A stretch of 45,517 bases of DNA from Hysterium pulicare CBS 123377 (GCA_000467715.1 AJFK01000364.1:1-45517), one strand, 5' to 3'; shown: positions 25,406-37,398, counted from the stretch's first letter. Program-made: numbers and translations. The notes: generated by a model from the letters alone, not told the origin.

Positions 25406-26267
25406 GGGTAGGGGATGGTTTGTGGTGGCGGAATGTTTTAGTTGGTATATAGGGGTCTAAATTGATTTTGTTGATGGTCTTTGCATTTATACATGCTCCT
25501 CGGTTATAAAGTGTTCTTCGCTACGCTTTAGTAGTCTCAGAGCGGACTCTTGATGCATATTTTGGTTATGGGCGAATAATTGAAGACTAAAGGTTTTTTC
25601 TTGATGTCAGCTGGAAGCGAGCCTTTCTTCTCATCCCTTACTCCCTCAACAGTTCCGACCTCACTATCGAAGGAACCATTACCCGAGACTCCTGGTCCTC
25701 ATTCAAGGTGTCGAAGAGCGGAACCGCACGTATGTATCCCCGGCTCGTAATAACCGTGAGAGAAGCAAAAGAAGTAAGAAAACCAGATAAGGGAGAGTTT
25801 TGGTTGATTCCCTACCTAGTGGGTAAGAAATTCAAGTTTTTGCTTAATGAGTGGGAGCCTTTTGAGTCTTCTATGTAATAAGTCTCCCGCCTGATATGCC
25901 TCGTAATTATCAAGTCTGTTACTTATTTAAAACTGTATTGAGCCCTCCATCTAATAAGCTAGGAATTGATCAACTTGGCCTCCCAATACTTAGAGAAGTT
26001 GTATACATACACACACTATCATCAAACACAACAGAGATTTTGTTCACATAGACAAGTACTATGCATCAAATTACTCTTTTCCAGAGGTGAGCATCTAAAA
26101 ACAATATTATAATATCTATAAGACTACCGAAACCCCTTGTTCTTCCAACTAGAAAACTAATCTATTGACCATCGCTTTCTCTTCAGGCCATTAACGCCAT
26201 ATCTATCCCTTTTCATTTGTCATTATTTCCTCTACAGGTTTTCAACGTCTGATGCTCCTCCTGCTCA
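25406..26267. other. Convergent 3' intergenic region
   Basis: 860 bp between the convergent 3' ends of the GH31 gene and the repeat protein gene. Composition is AT-biased after 25860. No gene, repeat or RNA was recognised. Confidence 0.5.
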
Positions 26268-28638
26268 TCAAAGCATCACAAGCATCCACCCAGCCAACCC
26301 AACCACCAACCCTTCAACCAGCTTTCCCAGTCCTCCCGATTTCAACCCAGCAGCACCCCCCTTACTCTTTCCCGACTCATTAACTCCACTCGAGATAACG
26401 TTCACCGGAACCCGTCCGCTCGTCGTTGGAAACGCGCCAGAAAAAGAGCTACTAGAAGAGGGAGAGCCCGTCGTGCTTGCGCTATTCGATACCGGAGCCA
26501 AAGCGATCGTACTCGTATGTCCGTTAATAACGACCACGGAGGCAAATGCGTCGAGTGAGTATGTCGTTCCAGATATCGTTAGCACACCTCCCGCTGTGAG
26601 TGTTGTTCCTGGGCCAAGAATGAACTCGGTAGTACCACCGACTACAGTGGCGGAGTAAGTTTTATCATCGATGGTAAGAACCGGCGCTGCGGTGACTATT
26701 CCAGCGGGATGGAGAGTGGAAGTGACGCCGTTTACCACGATTACAGAACCGGATGCGCCAGCGGGGAGGGAGTACGTCGTTCCAGAAATGGTTAATTCAC
26801 CGCCTGCTGTGAGTGTTTGGCTGGGTCCAATGATGAATTCAGTCGTCCCGCCTACAACTGTAGCGGGGATAGTTTGACCGTTGATTATAAGGGCTGGCGG
26901 CCCAGTAACAAGTGGTGCGGTAGAGAGGGTTTGCGTCGCTCCGTTTACAACGGCAACAGTACCAGATGGGCCTAGGCTAAGAGTTGTTCCTTCAACGGTG
27001 ATAGCCGGGCCGCCGGGGTTTAGAGTTTGAGAGCCGATGAGGAACTGGCTATTGGAATTTGCGGTCACAGTAGATGATCCAACTGTGAGTATTGCGTGAC
27101 CGGTGGGAAGAGGTGGATTCGGATTGATGGCGAGGGTACTTCCTCCGACAACAACACTAGAGCCTCCGGCATTTGACGGGACGGAAACGATGACTCCATT
27201 GACGGTAGTTGCTTGGCCGACAGCGATAGTTTGCGATCCGATGATGACTGCTGGAGGCGCGCCAGGAGTATTTGGAGAAGCAGGGCCAACGGCAATGATG
27301 GTGTCGCCAATCGTTATAGATTGGCTAGGTTCACCACCGGCGGATTCAATGACTGTAGGGCCTTGGCTCACTTTTGGTGGGATGTCAAATCCAGTTCCAA
27401 GTATTCCCGAAAGACCTGTACTTCCCGGCAGCGCATTCTGAGAAGCTGGATTTAAGATCGAGGGTACTTGAGGAGGAAGCACTTGAGTTGGAGAGATCGA
27501 TAAACTTGCCCCGCCTGTCTGGGGGGGTTGTCTTAGAGGTCCAGAACTTTGGATATGTAACGTCGATTGAGTGAGGGAAGGTACAATCAAGGTACTAGAC
27601 TCTGTGACCAGAACGGACGAAGGTAGAGGTGGAGCGGGAGGTGATATGCGGACAGGACTCATTGTAGTTGTACAGGTAGCGATATTGGATCCATTGAAGA
27701 GGGTTTGCACCGCAGTGTTGCTTGCGAGGTAACTGATAAGTGCAGGCGGTAAGAGCACTGTTGAATCTTCATCAGCATCAGGATCCAGTGGCTGAATGAA
27801 TGGAGCCTCATTTCCATCCGGAGGTGGGAAAACATTCAAATCTTTTTGGGTGTTTTTACAGCCAGGCTCGTGTCTTTTGTCGACGAAGAGCCTTCGTTCC
27901 GGCGCAAAGTCTTCGTTGTAGTCCAGCCCTCCTTTGATATTGGTATACGCAACATAGGTGGTAGGGGCGGTTCTAGAAACATCAGCTGCCGCATGTGTTA
28001 TTACTAAAACTTTGACTCACAGTATAACATTGGGTGCCTCATTCCAGGTCCATGTAATGGTGAGGTGCATGTTTGTCTGGCTAGATGGCAAAGTTGGAGT
28101 TGAAACATTGTTGTAACTAGTCTGACTGACGGTGGTAATTGATCCGTCTCCATACGTGATAATGGAAACAAAGATAGTGCCAACAATTGTGGTAGAGATG
28201 TGCAGTGGATTGGAATAAGAGAGGGTAATAGGATCTACTGCTTCTAAAACACAGCCTGTGCAAGCGGCAGGGGCGGTAATGGAGGCATTAGAGGCACTTA
28301 GAGATTCCGAGGAAGACGCGGGGTCTAGAGTCGAAGTAACTGTCGAGGTGGCCGAGAGTTGCGGAATGTCTAGTGAAGAAAATGAAGTTATCGAAGATGG
28401 ACTCGTGGAGCGAGAACTTGAGTTAGCTGCAGTCGATTGTTAGTAAAATATGCGGAATAGCTTCAGGAGTTGAATGTTGATAGTCTTTGAGACTCACAAA
28501 AGAACGCATTTCCTAGAGTTATGTTAGCTATACATAGGGCTTGAAAGAGTTTTTTGACTTACTCCGACGGAGGCCATCTGCTTTAGTAAATGCTGCCAAA
28601 AGAGCGATAGCTGTGAAAAGAACGTAAGATCTCCACAT
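26268..28638 (-). CDS. GPI-type cell-surface repeat protein
   Basis: Four exons: 28638-28563, 28512-28498 (15-bp micro-exon), 28426-28021 and 27972-26268, giving 733 aa. The ATG at 28638 opens a signal peptide (MWRSYVLFTAIALLAAF); in-frame ATGs slightly upstream (e.g. 28656) would lengthen it. A Ser/Thr-rich region follows. A central part with TWTWNEAP and YVAYTNIKGGLDYNEDF is probably globular. From residue ~355 there are beta-type repeats; the two best copies cover ~520-660, each with TVVGGTTEFI, LTAGG.LTISGTTYSL and VVVNG/VVING. The C terminus is Ser/Gly-rich and ends in a hydrophobic tail (LVVGLAGWMLVML), as in GPI-anchored wall proteins. Function is unknown; adhesion or wall structure is plausible. 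It is divergent from the pepsin-like membrane protein. Confidence 0.85.
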
Positions 28639-29800
28639 ATTGGAGTCTATACCCATTGACATTTACGACATTGAAGAACGAACGAACTCCAGATCTCCAG
28701 AGAGACAAGACAACTGTAGTTAGAAATGACTGAAGGATATCTCGGGCGGCCAACAGCCCGGCTAGAGACCTGAGTAATGCACTTATTTGAAGCGTGTAGC
28801 CCTGCACTGTGAGGCGAATGGACGTGCTTTGAACATGGCCCTGCCCTATGAAGACCGTTAAGTGAGCTGCGCTGAAAATAGGGATCGACTTCATTAGAGT
28901 AAAACCAGAGTTGGGCCAATACGAGGTTGTACATGCAAGACAGTCTCAGCTCGCCAAGTAAACGCAGTTCGCAGAGATGAACGTGAATCGGGTAATCGTC
29001 GAAATTCCCCGAAAGTAGGCTACAGCCCATGCTACAGTTCTGCCGATGACCCATCCATATCCAAGCGGATTTAAAGCCCTTCTCCATCGCCCTGGTGTTA
29101 CCAAGCCGACTCTCGGGGTATTCGTGCAACCATGTAGACCTCTAAACCGTGAAGATGCACGGCCATTCAAACAACCTCTATCGGAAAGAAAGGGCCCGGA
29201 AGAATTCAATATACAAGCAGGAAACTAGCTATGAAGCCTGATTACAAGGATTAATAGGAGTCTGCAGGATGTCGTAGCTGGGATAGCTGTTGGGTGGAGG
29301 TTTGTGGCGGAGTCAGCAAGAAACCTAGGAAGAGGCCAGACCGTTTAGTGCTACGAGCTTTATTTGGACCACCAGTTTGTCCCAACCCACCAATCTTCAG
29401 CCCTCCAAGCCTGACCTCAGCTGTCGAATCTCACTATGCCCATGTCTTCCCGCACCATCTTCTCGAATCAGGAAGACTGCATAAGGCTCGCTCTTATACC
29501 CCTAATCCTGCCTCTCATTCCCCATTCTGCGTTTTGGGAATGGCTTGAAAACCCTTGTTCAGCCGCGTTTCAACAAAAAATGTGTACATCCCGTTTACTC
29601 ACGCCTTGTAAGGCGGACTTTTCCCATCGTGTTTCACTTACTTTGTTTTGAACTGTTTCCCAGGTTGGTTTTTTCAATCGTCAAATGCTTGCTGTGACCT
29701 AAGCTCCGCCCTTCTGGTTCGTATCGCGGGCTTGCTATGCCGGGTCGCGCAATCTTGATACGAAGATTCTTGCTACGGCTTAGGTACAGCACCGACTACT
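28639..29800. other. Divergent intergenic region, 1.16 kb
   Basis: Promoters of the repeat protein (-) and the pepsin-like protein (+). A missing 5' exon of the latter could lie here, but I could not define one. Short open frames (e.g. 29046-29228, 29436-29651) show no motif. Confidence 0.4.
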
Positions 29801-31462
29801 ATGTCCATCGCACCTCGCACAATCTCAACGACACTTCCTGCACCCTATGTTGTCCCTCCGTCGCAGAGTTTTGACGGCAACGACGGGAGCTGGTCCACTT
29901 TCCAAATCAGTGTCGGTACACCTGGACAGGATCTCAGACTTCAAGCTTCCACGAGGAGTGGAGAAACATGGGTAATCGTTCCAGAAGGGTGTTATCCGGA
30001 AGATGGATCGAATTGCCCAAGCCTCCGCGGAGCAGATCAATTCAATAGCGCTCAGAGTCCCGGTTTCGAGTTGAATGTGTCTTCAACATGGTCAACACTT
30101 GGGCAGTATAGCCTGGATTTGGAGAACAAGTTGAATTATACCGGTAATGGAATCTATGGCTACGACAAAGTTGCCTTGGGTCCTGCGTCTGATACTTCTT
30201 CGTTATACTTGGACCATCAGATTGTGGCAGGAATAGCTGAGATGGATTATTACATGGGCCACATACCTCTTGGAATTCAATCATCCAGCTTCTCCAGCCT
30301 CAGTCAACCCGTGGACTCATTTTTGGTTCAGTTGTGGAAACAATCAAAGATTCCGAGTCTTTCATACTCGTACACAGCCGGAGCGAAATACCGTATGTCT
30401 GGACGCGTTCGAAAAATTAACTTTTCTCATCTAATGATCTTCTTAGGGCTCAAGTCCGTATTCGGAAATCTTGTATTAGGCGGTTATGACTCTACTCGAT
30501 TCACACCAAATGCCAGCCCCTTCTCTTTCTCCTTCTCCACCGACGCTTCCACCCTCCTGACGGTAGGGGTACAGTCAATTATCGCAATGAATTCATTGCG
30601 AGGCACGTTTTCTCTCAATTCCGCCGGACATTTCTCCCTCATCGACTCCTCAGTTCCACATCTATGGCTACCACGAGCCGTATGCGATAACTTTGAAACA
30701 GCATTCGGACTGATATACGATCCGACGACAGACTTATACTTAGTAAATTCCACGATACATGACAAACTAATTTCTCTCAACCCTACTATGTCCTTCAAAT
30801 TGGGGAACTCTTTGACGGAAACCGGGTCAAATTACACCGACATCGTACTTCCATACGCGGCATTCGATCTTCAAGCATCCTACCCCATCTACAAAAACGC
30901 CACCAACTATTTCCCTATCCGCCGCGCCGCAAACGATACTCAATACGTCCTCGGACGTACATTGCTTCAGGAAGCATACTTGATCGTCGACCACGAACGC
31001 AACAATTTCACCATAGCACAAGCAGCTTTCCCAGACCCCATGCCGTCTCCACAAATTGTGACTATCACGCCACCTTCAAATTCCACGCAATCCGGCTCCA
31101 AATCAGCCTCAAACTCCGCTCTAAGTACTGGCGCAATAGCAGGGATCGCGGCAGGGGCTGTCGCATTACTCGTCACAGCCCTCATCGGACTGATACTATG
31201 TCTCCGGCGACGGAAAGCCACGGAACGGGACAACCGAGCCGAACTATCCGACACCGAAGTCGATACAGAAGCCAAGTTTTCTGTCTCACCGGTTGTCGAA
31301 GGCGAAGCTCAAGAGCTTTCTGGGATGCAGATTGCGGAACTTCATTCGCGGCATAAAGTAGAGCCACAGGAGCTATCGACTGAGCGCGTGTATGAAATGG
31401 AAGGTGATTACCAGGGAGGCATGTATAAGACACCGAGGAGTGGTGTGGAGGAAATGTTATGA
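29801..31462 (+). CDS. Membrane-anchored pepsin-like protein, first Asp motif lost
   Basis: Two exons, 29801-30392 and 30447-31462, with a 54-bp intron; 535 aa from the first usable ATG. The ectodomain has the pepsin-like fold markers SFDGNDGSWSTFQISVGTPGQ and FGNLVLGGYDSTRF. The first catalytic motif, normally DTG(S/T), reads ASTRSGETW (residues 49-57), so the catalytic Asp is missing. The second lobe keeps IDSSVPHLWLP. A membrane helix follows at residues 426-450 (GAIAGIAAGAVALLVTALIG) with RRRK on its cytosolic side and an acidic 85-residue tail. In fungi this group is usually annotated as A1 peptidase-like membrane proteins, and many lack a full dyad. The modelled start lacks a signal peptide although the topology demands one, so a 5' exon is probably missing. 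Confidence 0.82.
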   Translation: MSIAPRTISTTLPAPYVVPPSQSFDGNDGSWSTFQISVGTPGQDLRLQASTRSGETWVIVPEGCYPEDGSNCPSLRGADQFNSAQSPGFELNVSSTWSTLGQYSLDLENKLNYTGNGIYGYDKVALGPASDTSSLYLDHQIVAGIAEMDYYMGHIPLGIQSSSFSSLSQPVDSFLVQLWKQSKIPSLSYSYTAGAKYRMSGRVRKINFSHLMIFLGLKSVFGNLVLGGYDSTRFTPNASPFSFSFSTDASTLLTVGVQSIIAMNSLRGTFSLNSAGHFSLIDSSVPHLWLPRAVCDNFETAFGLIYDPTTDLYLVNSTIHDKLISLNPTMSFKLGNSLTETGSNYTDIVLPYAAFDLQASYPIYKNATNYFPIRRAANDTQYVLGRTLLQEAYLIVDHERNNFTIAQAAFPDPMPSPQIVTITPPSNSTQSGSKSASNSALSTGAIAGIAAGAVALLVTALIGLILCLRRRKATERDNRAELSDTEVDTEAKFSVSPVVEGEAQELSGMQIAELHSRHKVEPQELSTERVYEMEGDYQGGMYKTPRSGVEEML

Positions 31463-31885
31463 GTTGGCTGGGTCAACTGCTATTTTCTCGTATGTACCTT
31501 GGATGCGGAGAAAGTCTCGCGTATCTTTTTTATAGTCTAATTGAAGATTTTTTTCAAATATACTGCGGGATGGTGAGAAATCAATAGCTTCAGAGTCGAG
31601 CAGATTTGATAGGCTGAAGCTACAGTCTGAAGGTACAAGTGGAAGGTAGAGTCTGAAGGTATAGTCTAAAGGTACAGCTGAAGCTTCAGCGGAAGGTTCA
31701 TCCAGAGGTCGCAAAGGCTGGGACGGCGATGGAATATATCCAGTTTCGGTTTCATTTCTTCATTCCCGGCTAACATCAGCAAAAGCACACCTCGAATCAT
31801 TCTATTAAATCATGCGGTGTCATTGTTTAAACAATCTGTATAGACCCTATCCTCTTAAAATGGTGATGGTACTCGAGGAACCCCC
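31463..31885. other. Convergent 3' region with short repeats and a palindrome
   Basis: Between the pepsin-like gene (+) and the O-methyltransferase (-). AGTCTGAAGGTA occurs at 31623-31634 and 31649-31660, with a one-mismatch copy at 31662-31673. A perfect 14-bp palindrome GCTGAAGCTTCAGC lies at 31676-31689. It may form a hairpin in the 3' UTRs. No gene. Confidence 0.6.
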
Positions 31886-32587
31886 CTATTTCACAACAGT
31901 GATCAAAATGCCATCGTAGCTCTTCTCCCCGACCAATTGCAACACAACCCCATCCAATCTCTCATCCTTACCCACATTCTCCACCACCCTCCTAGCGCCC
32001 ATAATCCTGGGATCATTCCTCTCCATATCTGCCAACAGTCCACCTCTCACAATATTGTCCACAATGATACACGCGCCCGGATGGCACATGCCAATTGCCT
32101 GATCGACATAGTTCCAATTATTCTCCTTATCCGCATCAATAAACACCAGCTCAAACTTCCCTCTCTTCCCTTCCTCTATCTCCTCCTTGATCCCCGGCAG
32201 ACTTTCCAAGCCAGGTCCAAGACGAACTTCAACGCGATCCCCGACGCCCGCATTGGCGAGATTCTCCCGCGCCACTTTGGCGTGCTTCTCATCCACCTCC
32301 AGACTTATGACTTTGATGTCTGGGCTCGCGGACGCGATCCAGGCAGTTGAGTAGCCCCCCAATGTGCCGATCTCAAGCGCATTCTTCGCTTTCAAGAGCT
32401 TCGCCTGCAGCATGAGGAATTTGCCTTGGGCAGGGGAGACGGAGATGTCTGGGAGGCCGCTCTTCTCGGAGTGAGAGAGGGTAGCGGCGAGGGCATCGTT
32501 GGAGGGAGTGGAGCGGGAGGAAGGGTGGAGGTGGCCGAGAGTGTAGTGGTCGTTGGCAACCCAGCGGGGGTCTGTGTGATGAGGCAT
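31886..32587 (-). CDS. SAM-dependent O-methyltransferase, catechol/CCoAOMT type
   Basis: Single exon, 233 aa, a normal length for the cation-dependent O-methyltransferase family (PF01596). Motif I is LEIGTLGGYS (residues 71-80). The SAM-binding acidic region is VISLEVDE. The metal-site signature is FIDADKENN (Asp151 and Asp153) with a second metal cluster IIVDNIVRGG (Asp177-Asn178). The family transfers methyl from SAM to catechol-type hydroxyls of small phenolics, using Mg2+, in the cytosol. No signal peptide. The substrate is unknown; detoxification of plant phenols or a biosynthetic step are both possible. The GMC oxidoreductase upstream on the same strand and the laccase 12 kb away also act on small oxidisable molecules, but no cluster logic is proven. 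Confidence 0.93.
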   Translation of the reverse strand: MPHHTDPRWVANDHYTLGHLHPSSRSTPSNDALAATLSHSEKSGLPDISVSPAQGKFLMLQAKLLKAKNALEIGTLGGYSTAWIASASPDIKVISLEVDEKHAKVARENLANAGVGDRVEVRLGPGLESLPGIKEEIEEGKRGKFELVFIDADKENNWNYVDQAIGMCHPGACIIVDNIVRGGLLADMERNDPRIMGARRVVENVGKDERLDGVVLQLVGEKSYDGILITVVK

Positions 32588-33320
32588 TGTTGGTTTGGGG
32601 AGGCTGACAAAGATGAATTGGTCCAGAGCTTGGGTGAGTATGACGGTGAGTGAATTGGTGCTTTGTTAGCTGGAATGGGACATGAGGACTGCGGGGTTTT
32701 GGTCCTTTTATATCCTAGCTAGTAGGGCTTTCTATTCTGTGGCGCTATCCGCGGCCGATTGCCTTTCCCCGAGAGGAAACGGGGGAATATACGCCATAGC
32801 GATCCTGTCTGACGGGACGCGTCACATCGATAGTCGTTTGGCTGAATGGATATGCCGCAATTGGGAGGTGGTAGATATTGTGAGGATTGAGTTGCGTCGC
32901 GTGTAGAGAAGATGTGACTGTGAGGTAGTGGGGCGTCCACGCGCTGATTGGACGGGGCTTATCAGATCCCGCGATAAAATTGAGTGACTCATCTCTTCTC
33001 CGAGCCTACCTCCTTCTCCGACGGCTACAAGCGATATGTCCGAGTTTAGGTACGTCAGCTGCACTGCGAGGCATTCGGAATTCTTGCCAGGCCACTATCT
33101 CATCGTGCATTCGAAGAAGTGAGTCGAAGCATTAGCTGCATTGAAGAGATGAATTGCTGTTACGCTCCGTCAGGGAACATGGCACGTGTCGAAGATCACG
33201 CATGTATCACCAACGACATGATGATGTGAAACCGTCCAGCTCTTCGTACTTTCACCAGTGGGATTACACATTACCCCGTGTAGAATATCGCATACCGAGC
33301 CCCGAAAGTCACCGGAAACC
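32588..33320. other. Intergenic, 0.73 kb
   Basis: Promoter of the O-methyltransferase and 3' flank of the GMC gene. A TATAAAA element lies on the minus strand at 32706-32712. No gene. Confidence 0.5.
32706..32712 (-). promoter_or_regulatory. TATA box of O-methyltransferase
   Basis: Minus strand TATAAAA, 119 bp upstream of the ATG at 32587, within the range seen for fungal genes. Confidence 0.45.
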
Positions 33321-35387
33321 TCATCCAGCTGCGTCCTGAATGATGACGTCCGCAGCCTTCTCGCTGATCATGTATATCGGCACCGCGATATAGAATCCTG
33401 GAATCTTAGGAAAGACACTCGCATCCACCACACGCAGTCCTTGCACGCCTCGGACCCGAAATCTCGAATCCAGAACCGCCATTTTATCACTATCGGCGCC
33501 AATTGCAGCTGTACAGCACGCATGATGACCCCACGCTTCATTCTTGATGAAGTCTTTCATGCCAGCTTCGGTGCTCACATTTGGCCCTGGCCAGACTTCA
33601 GTGAACGAGCCATCGAGAGGGATGAGGTCTTCAAAAATCTGCCTGCTGTATGCCATTCCCTCGTATGAAGCCTGAAGATCCTTCTCGTCCGCACCACTAG
33701 CTGTATTGCCTGTATCGAAAGAGTTGAAATTGACCACAGGCATATCGCGAGGATCAGAGCTTCGCAATGTCACAGTTCCGGCATTATTTCTCGAATGCGC
33801 TTTCAGCACGATCCAAACCCAGTGTCGAGCATCTGCAAAAGCGAAGTCGGAGTACCCGGGAAAGTATCCTAGGAAGTATGCTGGAGCACCAGAGATCAAG
33901 AGATCTGGATCGTTCTCTGCGACGGAGGACTTCTTGACAACAGCAAGGGCAACGCTGCTACCATATGCTCCCTTTTCCACATCGTTCTGCCATTGCTCAA
34001 GGCAAGGATCGGGCTGTGAACGAAGAAAGGTACATTTTGATGTCAAAGCGAAGTCACTATCCGTCTTGCCTACCACGCTTGTCTCATAGCGATCCTGAAG
34101 GTTTGTGCCTACGCCCGGCAAATCGACCAGAACGGAGATATTGTATTGATTGAGTTTCGCAGCTGGTCCGATACCACTGAGTTTGAGGAGTTGAGGGGTG
34201 TTGAACGATCCCGCTGAAATGATGACTTCGCGGGTCGCATTAACGCTTCCCGGCGTGCCAGATGCAGAGTCACTGGACCGGGGATCGGCTCGATACAAGC
34301 TTTGACCTTGGAGAAAGTCCACTCCGATAGCTTTGGGTGTCGAACCGGATGTATCGAATCGGATCTTAGTCACTAACGTCGTAAGCAAGAGATCAAGGTG
34401 ATATTTGCGAGATCCATCTGCATTCTTCGCGTTGGTAGTATTCAAGATAAACTCGCGAGGACCATTGCGGTGATACTCATCCATTGACAGCGGGACCTGA
34501 TACAAACCAGTTGCGGCGTCTCGACCTGGAGTATCGGCATTGATATCTCGAATCAGCACCTCCCCCAGACCTACGACGGTAGTAACCAAACTTCCGAGGA
34601 TACTTTGACCCATCGCTTTTGCAGCGGCGACTACCAGTGACGGAACTTTCAGATCCGCAAGCAAGAGAATGAGATCGCTGAGCGCAATTCCAAGCCACCC
34701 GGTGAAGCCATGGCCGACAACTCCATTGGGCAGGTAACGGCTTCGCTCGAGTCTTTCGAAATACGTGCGCATCTTATCCGGCGCCCATGAGCTATCGCCG
34801 GTTAAGGTCGCAATATTCGCCCAATCGCTTTCATGAGGGTATATCATGATCAGAGCGTTGTGCGCAGTACATCCACCAAGAGTCCCCGCACGGGGATAGA
34901 GAATACCCAACGGCGTCGATCCAGCTGGAGGATCCCCTGTCCCGGTCGCCGCATTTGGTCCTACAAACAGTTCCCCGGATGGCGTCCTCCACGTCATCTT
35001 GGAGTCCTTCTCTTGCCTCTGTAGGTTCGAGTAGTGGTTGACGAAGTAGTTCCATCGCATCGGATCATATTCGGTAGCTTGTAGCTGCAGACCTGGGACT
35101 TGGTATTGGACTGCGCTTCCTTGGTCATCGCCTGCGTCGATTAGAAGGACTTTGTATCCTGCGATGGTGAGCCGTGATGCTAATGGTCCGCCTCCGGCTC
35201 CTGAACCGACGATTATGTAGTCGTAGTTTTCGAGGGTTGTCCCATTACTTGTTGTGTGAGTACTCTGTGTCTACGAGAGGTGGATGGCAAGTAGGCTCGG
35301 AGTATGTACTTACACCGCTTGCGAATATACAAGAACACATAGCGAAAGGATTGAAAGACTAAAGAGTCTGCTTAAGAGCATCTTCAT
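33321..35387 (-). CDS. GMC-family FAD oxidoreductase, secreted
   Basis: Two exons: 35387-35316 and about 35270-33321, giving ~673 aa. Exon 1 encodes a signal peptide (MKMLLSRLFSLSILSLCVLV). The short intron (45-51 bp) has alternative donors (35315 or 35313) and acceptors (35271, 35265 or 35263), so the junction around SQA is uncertain by a few residues. The FAD-binding fold shows YDYIIVGSGAGGGPLASRL. The first GMC signature region reads YPRAGTLGGCTAHNALI, the second ISAGSFNTPQLLKLSGIG. The C-terminal active site is AWGHHACCTAAIG, with the catalytic His in GHH, followed by RVVDASVFPKIPGFY. GMC enzymes oxidise alcohols, sugars or aryl alcohols, often making H2O2. Substrate unknown. Length and secretion fit fungal aryl-alcohol/glucose-oxidase relatives. 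Confidence 0.9.
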
Positions 35388-37398
35388 AGGCAAAGTAATG
35401 ATAACAACACCTCAGAATAAAAGATGGCGATTATAAAAGAAGACACTCTTGATGCAGAGCCAGCGACATCGGCATGTATCCCAGAAATCACCAAATGCCA
35501 GAACGAAACGTTAAATGACTTTTTTCAAAATGACGGATTGCACGAGACTAAGAACATAAACATCTCTCCTATAAGGAAACCCGAGAATCTGGTACAATAT
35601 TGGGTATCACGATCCTCCTAAACCCCGCATGACCCCCCTGGTTCAAAGTCGCACAAATAAATTAAACCCGCCCGTTTCGGGCAGGTCGAGGAAACCACAA
35701 TGGTGTGGAGATTCCCTTTTCGTCTTTTATATTTGCGATCTCTGCATTTTTATCTGTTTATGGATTTTCCGGGCGTCCAGTTGGAAATCACGGGTCCTGA
35801 CGGTTTGGTGGGATGGATGGCATATGGGAGGTGTGCACTCTGGGGAGGATAGGTTTGCTCAAGGTGCTCATGCGTTGATGATCTTCATCCATTTGAAACT
35901 TTATGATGTATTTGTTTGGATTCGATCGCGTAAAGTGTTGTGCGTGACGTTGGTTGGCTGGGTCTAGGGGTCCGGGTGACCATTTGAGATATGAAAAGCT
36001 TGAGTTGGGGCCAGGTGAGAGCTTTGAGAGTGATGCTTTCCAAGATTGTCTGTTACTGTTTGGCGAAGTAGTAGGGAAGTTGAAACATGGCATAAAGGTA
36101 GGGGTAGGAAGTGGTTTGGGGATTGAACCGTTCTCCGAGAGTTGTGGTCATATCTAACGGCGTACCTTGCCGGTAGAAGATACTGTGGGATTACTAACAT
36201 TGGTATATGTGCTCTAGATTGAAAGCGTAATGGTATCGTCTTTTCGTACCTTACTCTAGAGTCTACTAGAGAAAAAGGGTACTCCTCTTGTAATGAACTA
36301 GACTGGCTGTTAGACGTTTCAACAATGATACTCTCTATAATCATACCTTACAACATTAGGAGAGCACTGTCACTTTACCTGCTCTAAAGTTCAGCTAAAC
36401 CTTTACTAACATCATGGTTTTACCATCCGACCCTGAACTGACTGCCAAGATTCCTGATTAAGGGTTAATTTGGTATCACGCACATGAGTTCGTATCGCTC
36501 CTATTATCAATGCATTAAAATAGCCAAAATCCTAGTCTACCCAGGCGGAACTTCCCAGCACTCCAACGAAGTACCTGGATATACAAGCTCGTGCATTTCC
36601 CGATTAGGTGGAAATCCACTCCTAAACCTAAGTAGGATTCCACTGCGTAGCCAATGAAGAGCTGACTTCGTAATCTTTCCCGCCGCCTTACCTAGTTGAG
36701 GCACCTGTGCGAGGCGAATCACAGAAGAGAACGTAGAGGTAAATTCACGGCTCCGGTTCCTCCTACGCCTCGCCCTGATGAATCCTTCTTCTGTTATTCA
36801 GCCCATCAAGCTCGGCTCTGCTCTGCTCTACAAGATACATACTCGCGTCGGAGATTGAATACACGGGCTTTCCGCAACTTATTCAACTCCTCATTTCTCA
36901 AAAAGTGAAGCCTGTTGGGGATACGACATACAGGGGAAAGCTGTGACCAAGCCCGAACGGCCGTTGGAATCGGTTCTATTTTGCGGTTTGCCGTCTGATT
37001 ACTGATGACACCGGACCGCTCGCAAAAACTCTACCTAATCAGGTATAGAGTACAGCCACCAACGTCTACCATCTGGTCAACCGTCAAATTAAGCTTCGTA
37101 TAAGATCCCAAAACAGCGCAAGCTCCAAGCCTATTTGGCCCAGGATCCTTGTTACACGTGCATCTCGTGGGCTTCAGCGACGCGGTGTCGATGCCGAAGT
37201 GATGGGCCTAATTTTGGGTCTAAATCCATTGAGTCCTGCATGAGAGCAGGTGGGATTTAAAGATAGGCCCTTTTGCAGCCTACGACCTCGCTTCGAAGTT
37301 CCCTCATTTTCTTATTTGTGAGCATCTGTGACAATCTGCTCCTGATAGCTGTATTGTCTCTTAGACTTGGATTCTTGACATTCGACTTCCCTCTCACA
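35388..37398. other. 2-kb gene-poor interval
   Basis: No supported gene. About 36120-36520 is AT-biased with many stops in all frames and looks degenerate, possibly an old repeat remnant. Open frames at 35629-35967, 35964-36344 and 36537-36722 have no recognisable motif. The right end is the promoter of the next gene. Confidence 0.45.

Noticed and set aside
35629-36722. Several 60-125 codon frames in the gene-poor interval
   Set aside because: They overlap on both strands, lack motifs and show no intron-linked extension.
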